A stretch of 64,000 bases of DNA, taken from Adiantum capillus-veneris. Taxonomy: Eukaryota; Streptophyta; Polypodiopsida; Polypodiales; Pteridaceae. The stretch lies in NCBI GenBank assembly GCA_014529385.2, contig CM043950.1:83214843-83278842 (forward strand). The letters are read 5' to 3'. Of the stretch, positions 1 through 10,490 are shown piece by piece. Within the stretch, counting starts at the first letter, position 1; each line of letters begins with the position of its first letter. The notes under the pieces are model-generated. The model ran no database searches. It had not been told where the DNA came from and saw only the letters and a program-made list of their open reading frames with translations. The translations under genes were made by a program, and so were the position numbers.

Positions 1-1
1 T

Positions 2-1480
2 GAAGTAGCATGTGTAGTGAGCAACAAAGATACGGATGAATCCCGGGTTAGAATCTTTAAGCATCTCATGAAGCTAGAAGCTAGATCATGGTACAATGCA
101 CTTCCACAAGCAACCAAGGATGACTGGGAACCCTTAAAAACCGCTTTGAAGAGGCGCTTTGGGGGAGGTACCACTTCAGAAAAGTTGTGGGACAAGTTGA
201 GAGACTTGAAGCAAGAGGGTCTTTTAGAATATGCCACCTATGAGTCCAAATTTGTGGATTTGTGGGAACGGTGGGTTGAGTCACTGGCAAGGGGGGAAGC
301 CGCACCCGATTTCCTAAAAAAAGATCGGTTCACGCATGGCTTATGGCCGCTTCTCAAGGAGAAGGAGAAAGGTAGATTCTCGGCTACGTACGAGTTAGCC
401 GTTGAGATTGCTCGCCTTAAGGACAAGAAGCTGCGAATGAAAGCCAAAGAAACCGAGTCAACAGAAGCAGGAACATCGCGTCGACCAGCAACTACGACAA
501 CCACCATTCCACCACCACCACCGGCTCTTGGGGTAAGAGATGACCAACAAGATATGTTGGCCCATATTACTGACCAACTGCAGAATTTGTCTGTCCACTT
601 AATACAGCAAGGGAGGAGTCAAGAAAGAGATCAAGACCCTGGAAGAGCATGACGACAAAACAGGGAGTATCATTGCTACAACTGCGGAGAAGACGGTCAC
701 GGTATGTACTACTGTCCCAAACCACGACAAAACTATAATAGAGGAGGTAGGAGGAACCAATTGTCACCCCCTAGAGAAAGAACACCCCCACCCCGAGCAC
801 CAAACCCACCAACAAAAATTCTACGTCCACCCCAGACACCACTACAAGCATCCATTCCACCTCTTCAACCAGCCCCACCACCTGATCGCCCTGTAAACAT
901 CATAAGGCTAGAAGAGAAAGGAAAAGCCATAGTAGTGGATCCACCCAGAGCAAAGGAGAGGGACAAGGGTAAGGAGAAGGTAACATTTTTAGAACCACTT
1001 GAGGCCATGATTGTGAAAAGAGCTAGGAGGGAGAAAACTACACAATCAGATGATGAGAGAAGCATGAGAGGAGAAACTAGCAAGAGGCCATCCAAGCCAC
1101 GACGGAAATTGGGCATCACCGACTTCCAGCTAGGGAAAAGTTCTAAGCCCTATGATCTAACATTGGATGTGGCAGAGCAAGGACCGAAGATTACATGGCC
1201 ACAGCTGCTACATCTTGTACCTAAAGTAAGGCGACAATGGTCTAAAATGGTAAGTACAAGACGCTCCAAAACAAAGGTAGCCGGAGCAATTTCGGGATGC
1301 AACATGGATGACATCCTTCCAATTGTCGACGTAAACATAAAAGGAAAGAGGGTTGGAAACACATACATTGATGGAGGTGCACAAATCTGTGTAATGAGCG
1401 AAGCTATGATGCTTCGATTAGGGCTCGAGGTTGACAGGTCTTCTCCATGCAAGGCAAAGATGGCAAACAACGCAAAGTAA
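2..1480 (+). pseudogene. gag: Gag polyprotein with CCHC knuckle and protease start (broken)
   Basis: The frame is open from the left edge, so the start codon lies outside the window. Residues of the first ~140 codons form a retrotransposon Gag (capsid) domain with the patch SWYNALPQATK and the FGGGTTSE stretch, both also present in the minus-strand copy near 40.3 kb. A TGA at 650-652 interrupts it; the same frame continues immediately with a CCHC zinc knuckle (C-x2-C-x4-H-x4-C, 673-714), a proline-rich linker and a basic/acidic linker. From about 1310 an aspartic protease begins, with the motif YIDGGAQICVM: the usual D-[ST]-G flap triad reads D-G-G here. The frame ends at 1480 in the middle of the protease. 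Confidence 0.9.
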
Positions 1481-4410
1481 AGTGTGTGAGTGTGGTAAGT
1501 GCCGCGAAAATCAAAGCTTTCAACACTGAGGTAGAGGTAGATGTTTTTGTAATGCCTACTAAGGGGGAGGGCTATCCACTAATTTTGGGAAGGCCATGGT
1601 TGATGGCCATGAAAGCAAAACAAGACTGGGGTACTAGCCTTCTACGCATGACCGGTAAGAAAGGGGAGACAATCTACTACGACATGAGGATTGGCAAGCA
1701 GAAGCAAATGAATCTGGAAACATCGGCAGATGAAACCACTAGCGAATCTTCCAGTTCTGAGGAGGAGACCACATCTACCAACGAAAGTGACAGTTCCATT
1801 GATGTGATGGCTATCATTATGAAGGATCCACAAAGGGTAAGCACAACTGGTGATCCATCACCAAAAGGGCAACCCAATGAAGAGGAGAGCAAATCACTTG
1901 GCCTAGGAGGAAGTAGGTTGAAGGATATGTTGTCTACGGAATTAACACTTGAGGAGAAAGATAGTTTTTTGCAAATGTTGATGGGATTTCCTAACCTGTT
2001 CATTGAAAACTATGAAAGAATCACAGGCATTACAGTGGTGGAACATCATATTAAGCTGAAGGAAGGGGTAAAACCAGTTGTGCAAAAGCTCCGACGACTG
2101 GGGGTCATACAAGAAAAGGCACTCTTGGCCGAGGTAAGGAAACTGCTGGAGGCGGGATTCATCTATCCTGTAGAAAACTCAGAATGGGTGTCACCCGTAG
2201 TGGTGACGCCTAAAAAGAATGGTAAGTGGAGGGTCTGTGTTCACTTCAAACCACTAAATGCAGCTACAAAGAGAGACCACTTTCCTCTCCCTTCCTTGGA
2301 TGAAATTCTGAATGAAGTGGCGGGTTTTGAATGCTATACCGTCTGTGATGGTTATTCACGATACTTTCAAATACGCATAGCCTTGGAAGATCAGCTAAAA
2401 ACCACATTTATCACGCCATGGGGTTGTTTTGCATACAGGGTTATGCCATTTGGTCTCACAAATGCACCTGCCACATTCCAAAGATATGTCACATATGTTT
2501 TTCAACCGTTCTTTGGAACATCCATAAGAGTGTTCATTGATGATTTTTGTATATATAGCTCCCGTATTTCACATTTAGAAAAGGTAACTGAAGGTTTGTC
2601 CAGGTTGCAGAGCCTAGGTGGGCAATTAAATGTGGATAAATACCACATTGGGGAGAGTAAAGTCATTCTACTAGGCCATGAAATTTCAGCAAAAGGTATC
2701 AACGCCGACCCAAGTAAGGTGTCCGCACTCATAGCCCTACCTTCACCAATGACCGCACGTCAACTGGTCTCTTTTCTACAGAAGGTGAGGTACTTAAGTA
2801 GATTCATACATCTACTATCACAACTTGTTCTACCACTGCAACAAATCACTCAAAGATCAACTTTCACTTGGGACGAGGAAAGCGAACATCAATACAACAA
2901 GGTAAAGGAGGTCTTAGCCACTCTGCCAACTATCTCACCACCTAAGTGGGATTAAAAAATCTATGTCACCTCAAGTGTTGGTGATGACTCATTGGGGGCT
3001 GTGCTACTCCAAAAGGATACGAAGACATCTTTCATGAGGCCAATCTACTTCTCTAGTCGAATGATGACAGCAGGAGAGAAAGGTTTCACCCATGTGGAAC
3101 ACTTAGTCCTAGCTCTTAGATTTGCAACTACAAAGTTTAGGTCATATTTGCTGCCTAAGCAATTTGTGATTCTAACCACGGATGAAATATTTCCCTATGT
3201 TGTACAACACATGGATGTGTCTGCTAGAATTACTAAATGGCTAGTTCGTCTGCAAGAGTTTGACTACACGGTACATGTAGAAAGCAGGACAAGGGCAAGT
3301 TTGGGGGGACTCATGACCTACCAAGTATTTGAAGGGAAGGAGAAGCAATCTAAGGAAGGAGAATTCCTATTACCTCCAGTACCACCGATGGTAGAAGGAG
3401 CATACTCTCTCTACTTTGATGGAGCCTACAAGCGAGCGTCCGACAAAGCAGCTGCAGGCATAGTGGTCTTTGATGACAAAGGGACAAAGGTATTTTCGTT
3501 GGGCCAATTGTTAGATTCACATTCTAACAATGAAGCTGAGTATGCAGCACTAACCAAGGGTCTAGAATGGTGCGTCTCACAAGGTGTACAACGCCTTAAT
3601 GTATTTGGGAATGCTCTACTTCTAGTAAGGCAAGTAAATGGAGCATGGACATGCAAGAATCCTAGTTTAAGGACCCACTTAAGTGGTATAAAAACCTTGT
3701 TGGGTAAGTTTGAAGAAGTTCAAATACACCATATCCCAAGGGCTCAAAACCAAGAAGTAGATGCCCTAGCAAGTGAAAGACTACAGGAAGTGATGGTTGG
3801 AGCAATAAAACTAAAGCTCCCTCTATTTCAAGGCAGTGATGCCTTGCCTGACATCATGCATTTTTTGGAAACAGGGGAATGCCCATCAGATTTAACAAAG
3901 GGACAGAAGCAATGGCTGACGCGGAAGGCCACAAGGTATCGACTCATCAATGACGGTTTGTACTATAAGGGTAAGGACCAAATACTCAGGAAGGTCCCTC
4001 TCTCTCAGGAAATCACGGGAGTAATTGCTAGTTGTCACGACGAGGTTTGTGGTGGTCACTTTGCCCTAGACATAACAAGTAGGAAAATCTTGCATGCAGG
4101 CTTCATATGGCCTAGCCTCAACCGTGATGTACACCACTGGTGCAAAACGTGTAAGTTGTGTCAAAAGGCCGGCACTAGGTCACTTATGCCTAAACCACAG
4201 ACACCTATTCTCTCATATGGCCCATTTGAAAAATGGGGTATCGATGCCGTTGGGCCATTACCTAGGGCCAACTTAGGAAAATTCTACATTATCATGGGGG
4301 TCGACTACATGACTAGATGGGCAGAGGCTACAGCCACCACTAGAATCACAGCGGTAGAGGTAGCTAAATTATCTACAAGCACATATGTTGTAGGTTTGGC
4401 ACACCTTTAG
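1447..4410 (+). pseudogene. pol: Pol: protease end, RT, RNase H, second RNase H, integrase start (broken)
   Basis: This frame is shifted by one base from gag. Its first ~60 codons finish the protease (LILGRPW motif). RT spans about 2040-2950, with the palm motif read as FIDD instead of the common YVDD, and an SPVVVTPKKNGKWR segment before it. A TAA at 2953-2955 separates RT from the Ty3-type RNase H, where the same frame resumes (GAVLLQKD, FTHVEHLVLALRFATTKFR). A second, archaeal-type RNase H follows at about 3405-3790 with YFDGA, NNEAEYAAL and NQEVDALA; the third acidic position, usually G-D-S, reads G-N-A, which should impair catalysis. Integrase starts near 4020 with the H-H-C-C zinc domain and the first catalytic Asp in WGIDAVGP. 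The frame is lost at about 4390, before the second catalytic Asp. Confidence 0.92.
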
Positions 4411-5180
4411 AGATCATCTCTGATAGAGGGCCAGGTTTCAGAGCAGACTTGGTAGGAGAATTAATCCAAAAATTGGGCATTACAAGGAGGCACTCTTCAC
4501 CATATTACCCTCAATGTAATGGCCTAGTTGAAAAGGTAAATGGAATGGTTTCTAAAATTATTACCAAGCAGGTAAACAATCATCCCGGAGACTGGGATAA
4601 GTATCTACTACCAGCTTTATGGGCCTACAGAACTTCATTTCGTACATCCTTGGGATTCACACCGTATCATCTAGTATTTGGTAAGGAAGCAATCTTGCCC
4701 ATTGAAGTGCAACTACAAAGTCTCAGAGTAATGGCAAGCCAACTTCAACAACCCAACATGCATTTGAGAGATCACATCATCAACTTGGAAAGACAGCAGC
4801 TGGACAGAGAAGAAGCAATAAATTATTATGCAGCACAAGCAGAGCATAGACGGCTTAGCTTTAACGAGCATCTCCGGAAAAAAGAATTGAAGAAAGGAAT
4901 GTTGGTGCTCCGCTACGACAATCGCTTCTACACGCACAAGGATAAGAAACTCCTGCTCTGATGGGAAGGCCCTTTCATCATCAGGAAAAAGTATGCCAAT
5001 GGAAGCTACCAGCTTATGGAGGTTGATGGAAAACTTCATAAAACCAGGGTAAATGGTTGGCGACTTAAACCTTATTTTCTTCGATTTGACCAGGCTCCAC
5101 CAATTGACATTCCAGATGAGGACACACCATCAGCCGCAACCTCCGACGATAATGATCAAACAGATGAGCTAGAGACATGA
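4398..5180 (+). pseudogene. pol: Integrase core end and C-terminal domain (broken)
   Basis: This is the continuation of the integrase after a one-base frame change. It contains the second catalytic Asp in EIISDRGPGF, the SPYYPQCNGLVEKVNG stretch with the catalytic Glu in its expected place, and the GFTPYHLVFGKEAILP block typical of Ty3/Gypsy integrases. A TGA at 4959-4961 interrupts it just before the C-terminal domain, which continues in the same frame (WEGPFIIRK, VNGWRLKPYF) to a natural stop at 5178-5180. The polypurine tract follows 13 bases later, so the pol frame ends where it should. Confidence 0.9.
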
Positions 5181-5192
5181 ATGCCTCTAGCC

Positions 5193-5204
5193 AAAAGGGG
5201 AGGG
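5193..5204 (+). other. Polypurine tract (plus-strand primer site)
   Basis: A purine run lies between the end of pol and the first TG of the 3' LTR. The equivalent tract at 37771-37785 in the minus-strand element sits in nearly the same surrounding sequence, including the 'atgcctctagccaaaa' context. Confidence 0.8.
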
Positions 5205-6045
5205 CTAATGATGGGGGCTTTTCACAAGCCAAGCTCCCATACCCCTCTTCTCTCGTCCCCACCCCATGAAAACCCTCTCTTAGGGAGGGAGTGATAAAAG
5301 GCATTGGAAAAAGTAAGAAAAAAATAAAGTATGATTATGTAAATATATAAGAAAGGTAAAATAGGCCATCTCATGCATGTGGGCTAGCCCATCCCCACCT
5401 TGCCTACTTTTTGTTCACTGTTCCCCGCCGGGTGTCCCTTTTCCTCTCCTCCACTCAAACGGTCAACCCCCTCTCTCTTCCCCTTGTCCTTTCTCCTTTC
5501 TCCTTTCTCTCTCCCCTCCAGCTACCCCACCTCTCACCAATAATGCATTATAACTCACCAATAATGCACCCTAACTCACATGCAACTTACCCTATCTTCC
5601 AAAATAGTATACCCCACCCCCTCTTTCTCTCTCCTATCATATCCCATGACCCAAATACCCCCCTCTCTCTCTAAAGGGCTCCATATCTCTTGTCTTGTAG
5701 CTAAATAACCTTCCCCACACTCACACACACTCAGTTTCAGTGAAAAAGGTGCCCACATACCCATCTCCACCGAGTGGTTACCTGATTTTTCTTGTGTTCA
5801 CACACATCTACACACAGATTCACCTCTGAACACACTCCCCTCTCTCCCCTCTTGTAATTACTTTATTCTCCATGTCACCTCTCACTTTTTTTCATCAACC
5901 CATCTCTCTCTCTTAGTCTCTCTCTCATGAGACTGCTGTTCTGGCACATATACACACATCCAGACAAGTGGGGCCCACAGTCACATGGCCTATGTAGATA
6001 ATGATTTCTTCATTTCTAAATTCTAGAATTTCTCCCCCCTCCTCC

Positions 6046-6060
6046 CCTATATAAAGAGGG
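6046..6060 (+). promoter_or_regulatory. LTR TATA box
   Basis: The sequence CCCTATATAAAGAGG lies in a pyrimidine-rich upstream context, about 310 bases before an AATAAA at 6357-6362. This fits a U3/R arrangement in the 3' LTR. The LTRs at 35019-37767 and 41530-43318 have a TATAAAAAG at the equivalent place on the minus strand (near 35635 and 42150). Confidence 0.6.
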
Positions 6061-6528
6061 GTCACCATCACACTACAAACACACACCATCACCAAAGAGT
6101 ACACTATGCACTGTGTGTGCCTAGTGCACACACACACACCCACACCATCACCATCACCGCAATCACCATGATCGTCTTGAGCATGACCTCTAAACCCTTG
6201 GGCTATGGAAGATGAAGGGAAACTAAATGAAGGATGATGGCCATAACCCTCGTGCGAGTCTTCGCCATCAACTCCCACCTATCCGCCATGTGCTCTACCA
6301 CGCTCTCCCTTCTCATTCCCCTACCCTATGCTCCCCATTTCATCGCCTTATTCTCTAAATAAAGCTTGAGGTTTTGTGAGTATGTTTTCTTGCAATGTTT
6401 TGCCCATGTGAGGTGTGCGGAATCGCCACCTAGTCTTGTGTTTGGAGTGAGCTTATGTATGTGTGAAGGGTGTGCGGATTCGCCATCCTTTTGTAGTGCC
6501 TAAGTACTAAGCCGCTATACCCCCTCCC

Positions 6529-6531
<3 letters not shown>

Positions 6532-6578
<47 letters not shown>
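6532..6578 (+). repeat. (CT)n microsatellite inside LTR
   Basis: An uninterrupted dinucleotide tract about 210 bases before the LTR end, downstream of the TATA box and AATAAA. Other LTRs in this window carry a different dinucleotide at the same place (see findings). Confidence 0.97.
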
Positions 6579-6581
<3 letters not shown>

Positions 6582-6791
6582 TGATCTCATTCCCTTTCCT
6601 CTTCATCATAACTCCCAAGCATCCATCTCTCTTGGATGAAAACTTTGTTATGATGGTGTGTTGTTTGCGTCCTAGCCGTTGAAGCTAGGTGGTGCCCCCT
6701 GTTTGCTTTACCATGACAGGCTCGAGGCGCGCCACTCGGTCCCCGGTGTTTTAGAGGCCGTCGGGGTTCGGGGTTCGCTTTGCTCCCGTCA

Positions 6792-7529
6792 GTGGCAATT
6801 GCAACCATGTGCCGAAGCATTAATGACTAGGAGCAACATAGAACATAGTCACCCTATGCTTTTGCAATAACACACCTAGCCGCAATTGCAATCATGTGTC
6901 AGTGCATCCACACACGGTGACTTCTTTCAAACATATGCTCCTGTCATTCTAGCAGCAACACACCTAGTCGCAATTGCAACCATGTGCCGAAGCATGAATG
7001 ACTGGGAGCAACATAAAACATAGTCACCCTACGCTTTTGCAATGACACACCTAGACATAATTGCAACCATGTGCCTGTGCATCCACGCACGGTGACTTAT
7101 TTCAAACAAATGCTCCTATCATTCTAGCAGCAACACACCTAGTCGCAATTGCAACCATGTGCCGAAGCATGAATGACTAGGAGCAACATAAAACATAGTC
7201 ATCCTACGCTTTTGCAATGACACACCTAGTCGCAATTGCAACCATGTGCCAGTGCATCCACACACGATGTCTTCTTTCAAGATTCAGGCATATGAAGCAT
7301 TATGAAATTATTTGAGCACACATTCATGCATTAGATGCTACCGTCAATCTAGCAGCAACACACCTAGTCGCAATTGCAACCATATGCCGAAGCATGAATG
7401 ACGGGAAGCAACATAAAACATAGTCATCTTGCGTTTTTGCAATGACACACCTAGTTGCAATTGCAATATATGCCAGTGCATCTACGCACGGTGACTTCTT
7501 TCAAACAGATGTTCCTGTCATTCTAGCAG
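6792..7529 (+). repeat. ~175-bp satellite array, left block
   Basis: The phrase 'gccgaagcat' recurs at 6811, 6986, 7161 and 7386, so the period is 175 bases, with one copy lengthened by ~50 bases near 7281-7330. Each unit contains two related halves that both start 'cacacctag.cgcaattgcaaccatgtg'; one half continues 'ccgaagcatgaatgac', the other 'cagtgcatccac'. No coding potential is seen. The array abuts the LTR of element 1 on the left and is split by a solo LTR on the right. Confidence 0.93.
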
Positions 7530-8610
7530 TGAGTAGCGTTAAATGGTAACCTTGCATTTGCACTACATTTCTACTTAAATGTATATATTTTTTATCAAAG
7601 TTTTAACCTAGTGTTCATTCTCTCTTTCCGTAATAGCCTTTTTCCATACAAACACCTTACCCTTTTCAGATCTTTATGCATTTACATCATATTTCTCTCT
7701 TCATGCTAAATGTAAATAGTAAACTTAATTCTACTCTCCTAGTTTTTTTACTGCACGTTCTTTTAAACTAATTACCTTTAATAATTTAAATAGCTATCTA
7801 CATCCCATAATTTGTAAATAAATAATTTATGCGCACTTATCTTACCCATCTTCTCTCAAGGGTAGGGTTAACCTTGTAGGCCTTCCCTTCCCCACCACTA
7901 TGTGACCCAAGTCTTGGATCATTTACTTGTGTTGGTCAACAAATCTTAAATATAATGTATATCCCCAATAAATCAAACTTTATTGGAGCCTACCTCATTT
8001 GTTTAAGGTGGATTCTCTTTTGAAAAAGCATGCTACACCTTGGATGCATGCTAAAGGGCCCCCTACAAGGAGACTTGGTTCAAAAGGTATTTTGGATGCA
8101 TCTTGAACACCTTAGCTCATGGGTATACTTGAGGAACACTCCAAAATTAGCTTAAACACTTTGAGAAGGTCAACTTTTCCTTTTACAGCACCCAATTCTG
8201 AGTTACAGGCTGAAAGTTATGGTGAAAACAAGGTGCTGGAGACACTGTTACTGCAGGTCAAAGTTACAATCAGGTAAACCACAAAGGTGAAAAGTTTTCT
8301 TGACTTCTCCAACATTCTAAAATACCAATGGGGAGTTAAAAACCACTTGCATGTGGAGGGGTCGGCTCAAGATGCTTCCAGAGACACAACAAACAGGATG
8401 GGGACACTCTGCAGGAGCCACTGGAGGGACATCATGGTGGGGCCCACATACATTATCAACCCTCATGGAGCCTCCACGACCTAAAAGGCTATTTTTAATG
8501 GAAAAATAAGTTCCTTATTTGCATAATTGAAGGAATGGTCAAAAGGGAACCTAACTATGGTTAATTACCTACCCTAGTCAAGTTTAACCTAACCCAAGGT
8601 CTTGTACAGC

Positions 8611-8620
8611 TATAAAAAGG
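8611..8620 (+). promoter_or_regulatory. TATA box of solo LTR
   Basis: TATAAAAAGG lies about 30 bases before an A/C-rich stretch that would be the transcription start region. It gives the LTR a plus-strand orientation. Confidence 0.55.
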
Positions 8621-9361
8621 CCCTTTGGCAAGCAGAAAAACACACACACCTACTCCATTGCTGCAAATAAGCTCCTCTAAGGTTAGGGAAGCCCTAATCT
8701 CTCTCTCCTCTTGTCTCCCTATCCATTTCCTAAGCTCGCTATCATAAGCGGCACCATAGAGAGAGCATCAATATGCTATTGCTACCATTCTCTTGCAAAC
8801 ATTTCTCTTACCATACTCATCCCTAAATAAGGATTATAGATTCTATATGAGAGCAAGGATATCAAGTTCAATGATCTATCTCATGGTTTGATCAACAAAT
8901 TGTTGCAATTGGGGTGTCGTCGTCACACTTTTGCTCTAAACGCATGTAAAATTGGTAAGCATATCTTGGCAGCTTCTCATATTTTGTGCTCATTGGGTTG
9001 CTTGTTTGTTGAGAAAGTTTTTTGTGCACCATGGTGTCTATTTGCTTGGCTTCTCTCCTTATGTTGTGTGTAAGTAAGTCTTGGGGCTGCATAGATGGAG
9101 AAGAGCTCTCTATGCATGCCGCCTTATGTGTGTAAGTAGTCTCTTCTTTTGGGAAAGGAAAGGAGTTGTCAAGTATTTGTGCATTATGGTGTTTTGAGTT
9201 TTGAGGTTTTGTGCTTGCTTTTCCTAGAAGTATATGAGCACTAATATGGTGGAGGTCAATCTTTGCATGTGAGTTTGTGCAGTGTTCAAAGGGATTGCTT
9301 AAGGAGTGTGTGTTGAATGGTTGAAGGGCATTTTGTGTTGAAGCACATAAGGAAGGTGTGA

Positions 9362-9365
<4 letters not shown>

Positions 9366-9395
<30 letters not shown>
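9366..9395 (+). repeat. (GT)n microsatellite in solo LTR
   Basis: A pure GT run about 140 bases before the LTR end, at the same relative position as the (CT)n tract of the element 1 LTR. Confidence 0.97.
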
Positions 9396-9396
<1 letters not shown>

Positions 9397-9535
9397 GTAT
9401 ATGGTTTGTTTTGGTTTCCTTCTTTCTCCATAAAAGAGGGTGGTGCCCCTAAGAAATATGCGTGTGTAGGGTCTCACGGAGTGGTTGTCTGGTGGGAGCC
9501 TTGAGTTGAGCCCCATCTCAAAAAATCCGCTCTCA

Positions 9536-9850
9536 GCAGCAACACACCTATTCGCAATTACAACCATGTGCCGAAGCATGAATGACTGGGCGCAACATAA
9601 AACATAATCACCCTACGCTTTTGCAATGACACACCTAGCCGCAATTGCAACCATGTGCCAGTGCATTCACGCACGGTTACTTCTTTCAAACAAATGCTCC
9701 TCTCATTCTAGCAGCATTACACCTAGTCGCAATTGCAACCATGTGCCGAAGCATGAATGACTGGGAGCAACATAAAACATAATCATCCTACGCTTTTGCA
9801 ATGACACATCTGGCCGCAATTGCAACCATGTGCTAGTGCATCCACGTACG
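9536..9850 (+). repeat. ~175-bp satellite array, right block
   Basis: Continuation of the array after the solo LTR, with 'gccgaagc' at 9570 and 9745, again 175 bases apart. It breaks off after 'catccacgtacgatga' into AT-rich sequence. Confidence 0.92.
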
Positions 9851-9899
9851 ATGATTTGATAAAAGAAATTTTATATCTTTAAGTTTTAATGAAAAAAAC

Positions 9900-10490
9900 T
9901 CAAAAAAAAAATCAATAAAATAAGGAAGGGTTTAAAAAATTACTGCTACACTGCTTTGAGAATGTGGAAAGCTACCAGAAAGTTTGGTGAAGACTTTTCA
10001 ATGTACTTCTTTTGTGAAAAAGACAAGCACCGGCGTCGCCTTTATATAGCCACGGCGGGCCCGGCGGGCAAATTAATTAGCCCGGCGGGCTACGAACCGG
10101 TCTCCAGGTCTCCCTGGAGGTCAAAAAAGATGAATGTCAATTAACATAATATTTGTTATTTTGCATTTCTATTGTTATTAACCTGAAATTATAGTGTGAT
10201 CATGTCATTTTGAAATCACTGCATGCACCTAATGCATTTCTTTGCATCTATTATCTATATGATATAGAAATACTTCTGCTTAAAACAATTACTAACTCCT
10301 AGTTTCAATCATGTTGCGAGGTCATTGAGCTTCTGAGGCAACTTCAACGAGAGATGATACAAAATCGCGAGGATAAGCAACGACATGATATTCAAGGTAC
10401 ATACCAATACTCCATACTTTGGATTTCTTATGAGAAATGCAACCAATTCTTTTTTGTGCTCAAGCTCATACTGTCTAGGGCACCAATGGT
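9900..10490. other. Intergenic; GC-rich TATA-containing patch
   Basis: No gene is recognised. At 10028-10130 a short GC-rich stretch carries TTTATATA followed by three copies of cggcgggc, the last in the near-palindrome agcccggcgggct, and the small stem ctccag/ctggag. At about 10317-10398 a short open stretch with a charged, helix-like reading (IELLRQLQREM) ends in a possible splice donor; it may be a gene or transposon scrap. Confidence 0.4.

Larger units (their letters stand above)
1..6791 (+). mobile_element. Ty3/Gypsy (Tat-like) LTR retrotransposon, 3' part, degraded
   Basis: The order gag, zinc knuckle, protease, reverse transcriptase, RNase H, a second RNase H, integrase, polypurine tract and 3' LTR is visible on the plus strand. 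The 5' LTR and the beginning of gag lie left of the window. The additional RNase H domain between the first RNase H and integrase is known from the Tat lineage (Tat/Ogre/Retand) of plant Ty3/Gypsy elements, so I place the element there. The copy is dead: in-frame stops at 650-652, 2953-2955 and 4959-4961, and frame changes near 1450-1480 and 4380-4400. The 3' LTR is inserted in a ~175-bp satellite array that continues to its right. The gag is closely related to the minus-strand gag at 39563-40488. Confidence 0.93.
5209..6791 (+). repeat. 3' LTR of element 1
   Basis: It runs from TGATGGGGGC after the polypurine tract to GCTCCCGTCA. The right boundary is set by the satellite repeat that begins at 6792 and by alignment with the LTR ends at 41530 and 35019 (shared 'agctaggtggtgcccc' block ~100 bases from the end). 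It contains a TATA box (6049-6056), a poly(A) signal-like AATAAA (6357-6362), and a long (CT)n tract at 6532-6578. Length is about 1.58 kb. The target-site duplication cannot be checked because the 5' LTR is outside the window. Confidence 0.85.
7530..9535 (+). mobile_element. Solo LTR inserted in the satellite array
   Basis: The satellite is interrupted exactly at 'ctagcag' and resumes at 'gcagcaacacacc'. The 2006-bp insert begins TG and ends CA, and 'gcag' (possibly 'agcag') is present on both sides, as expected of a target-site duplication of 4-5 bases. It has a TATA box (8611-8618), a (GT)n tract (9366-9395) and a 'gggtggtgcccc' block ~85 bases from its end like the other LTRs here. There is no gag or pol, so it is a solo LTR formed by LTR-LTR recombination rather than a complete element. 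The short frames inside it look accidental. Confidence 0.85.

Noticed and set aside
1440-1480. Programmed -1 frameshift between gag-protease and pol
   Set aside because: The shift falls inside the protease domain, not between genes, and no slippery heptamer with a pseudoknot was seen. Other breaks in the element point to simple decay.
6792-7529. CRISPR-like array
   Set aside because: Repeats are 175 bases, contiguous, without unique spacers; this is a eukaryotic satellite.
8892-9431. 179-residue minus-strand open frame
   Set aside because: It lies inside the solo LTR across the (GT)n tract and reads poly-His/Thr; no domain.
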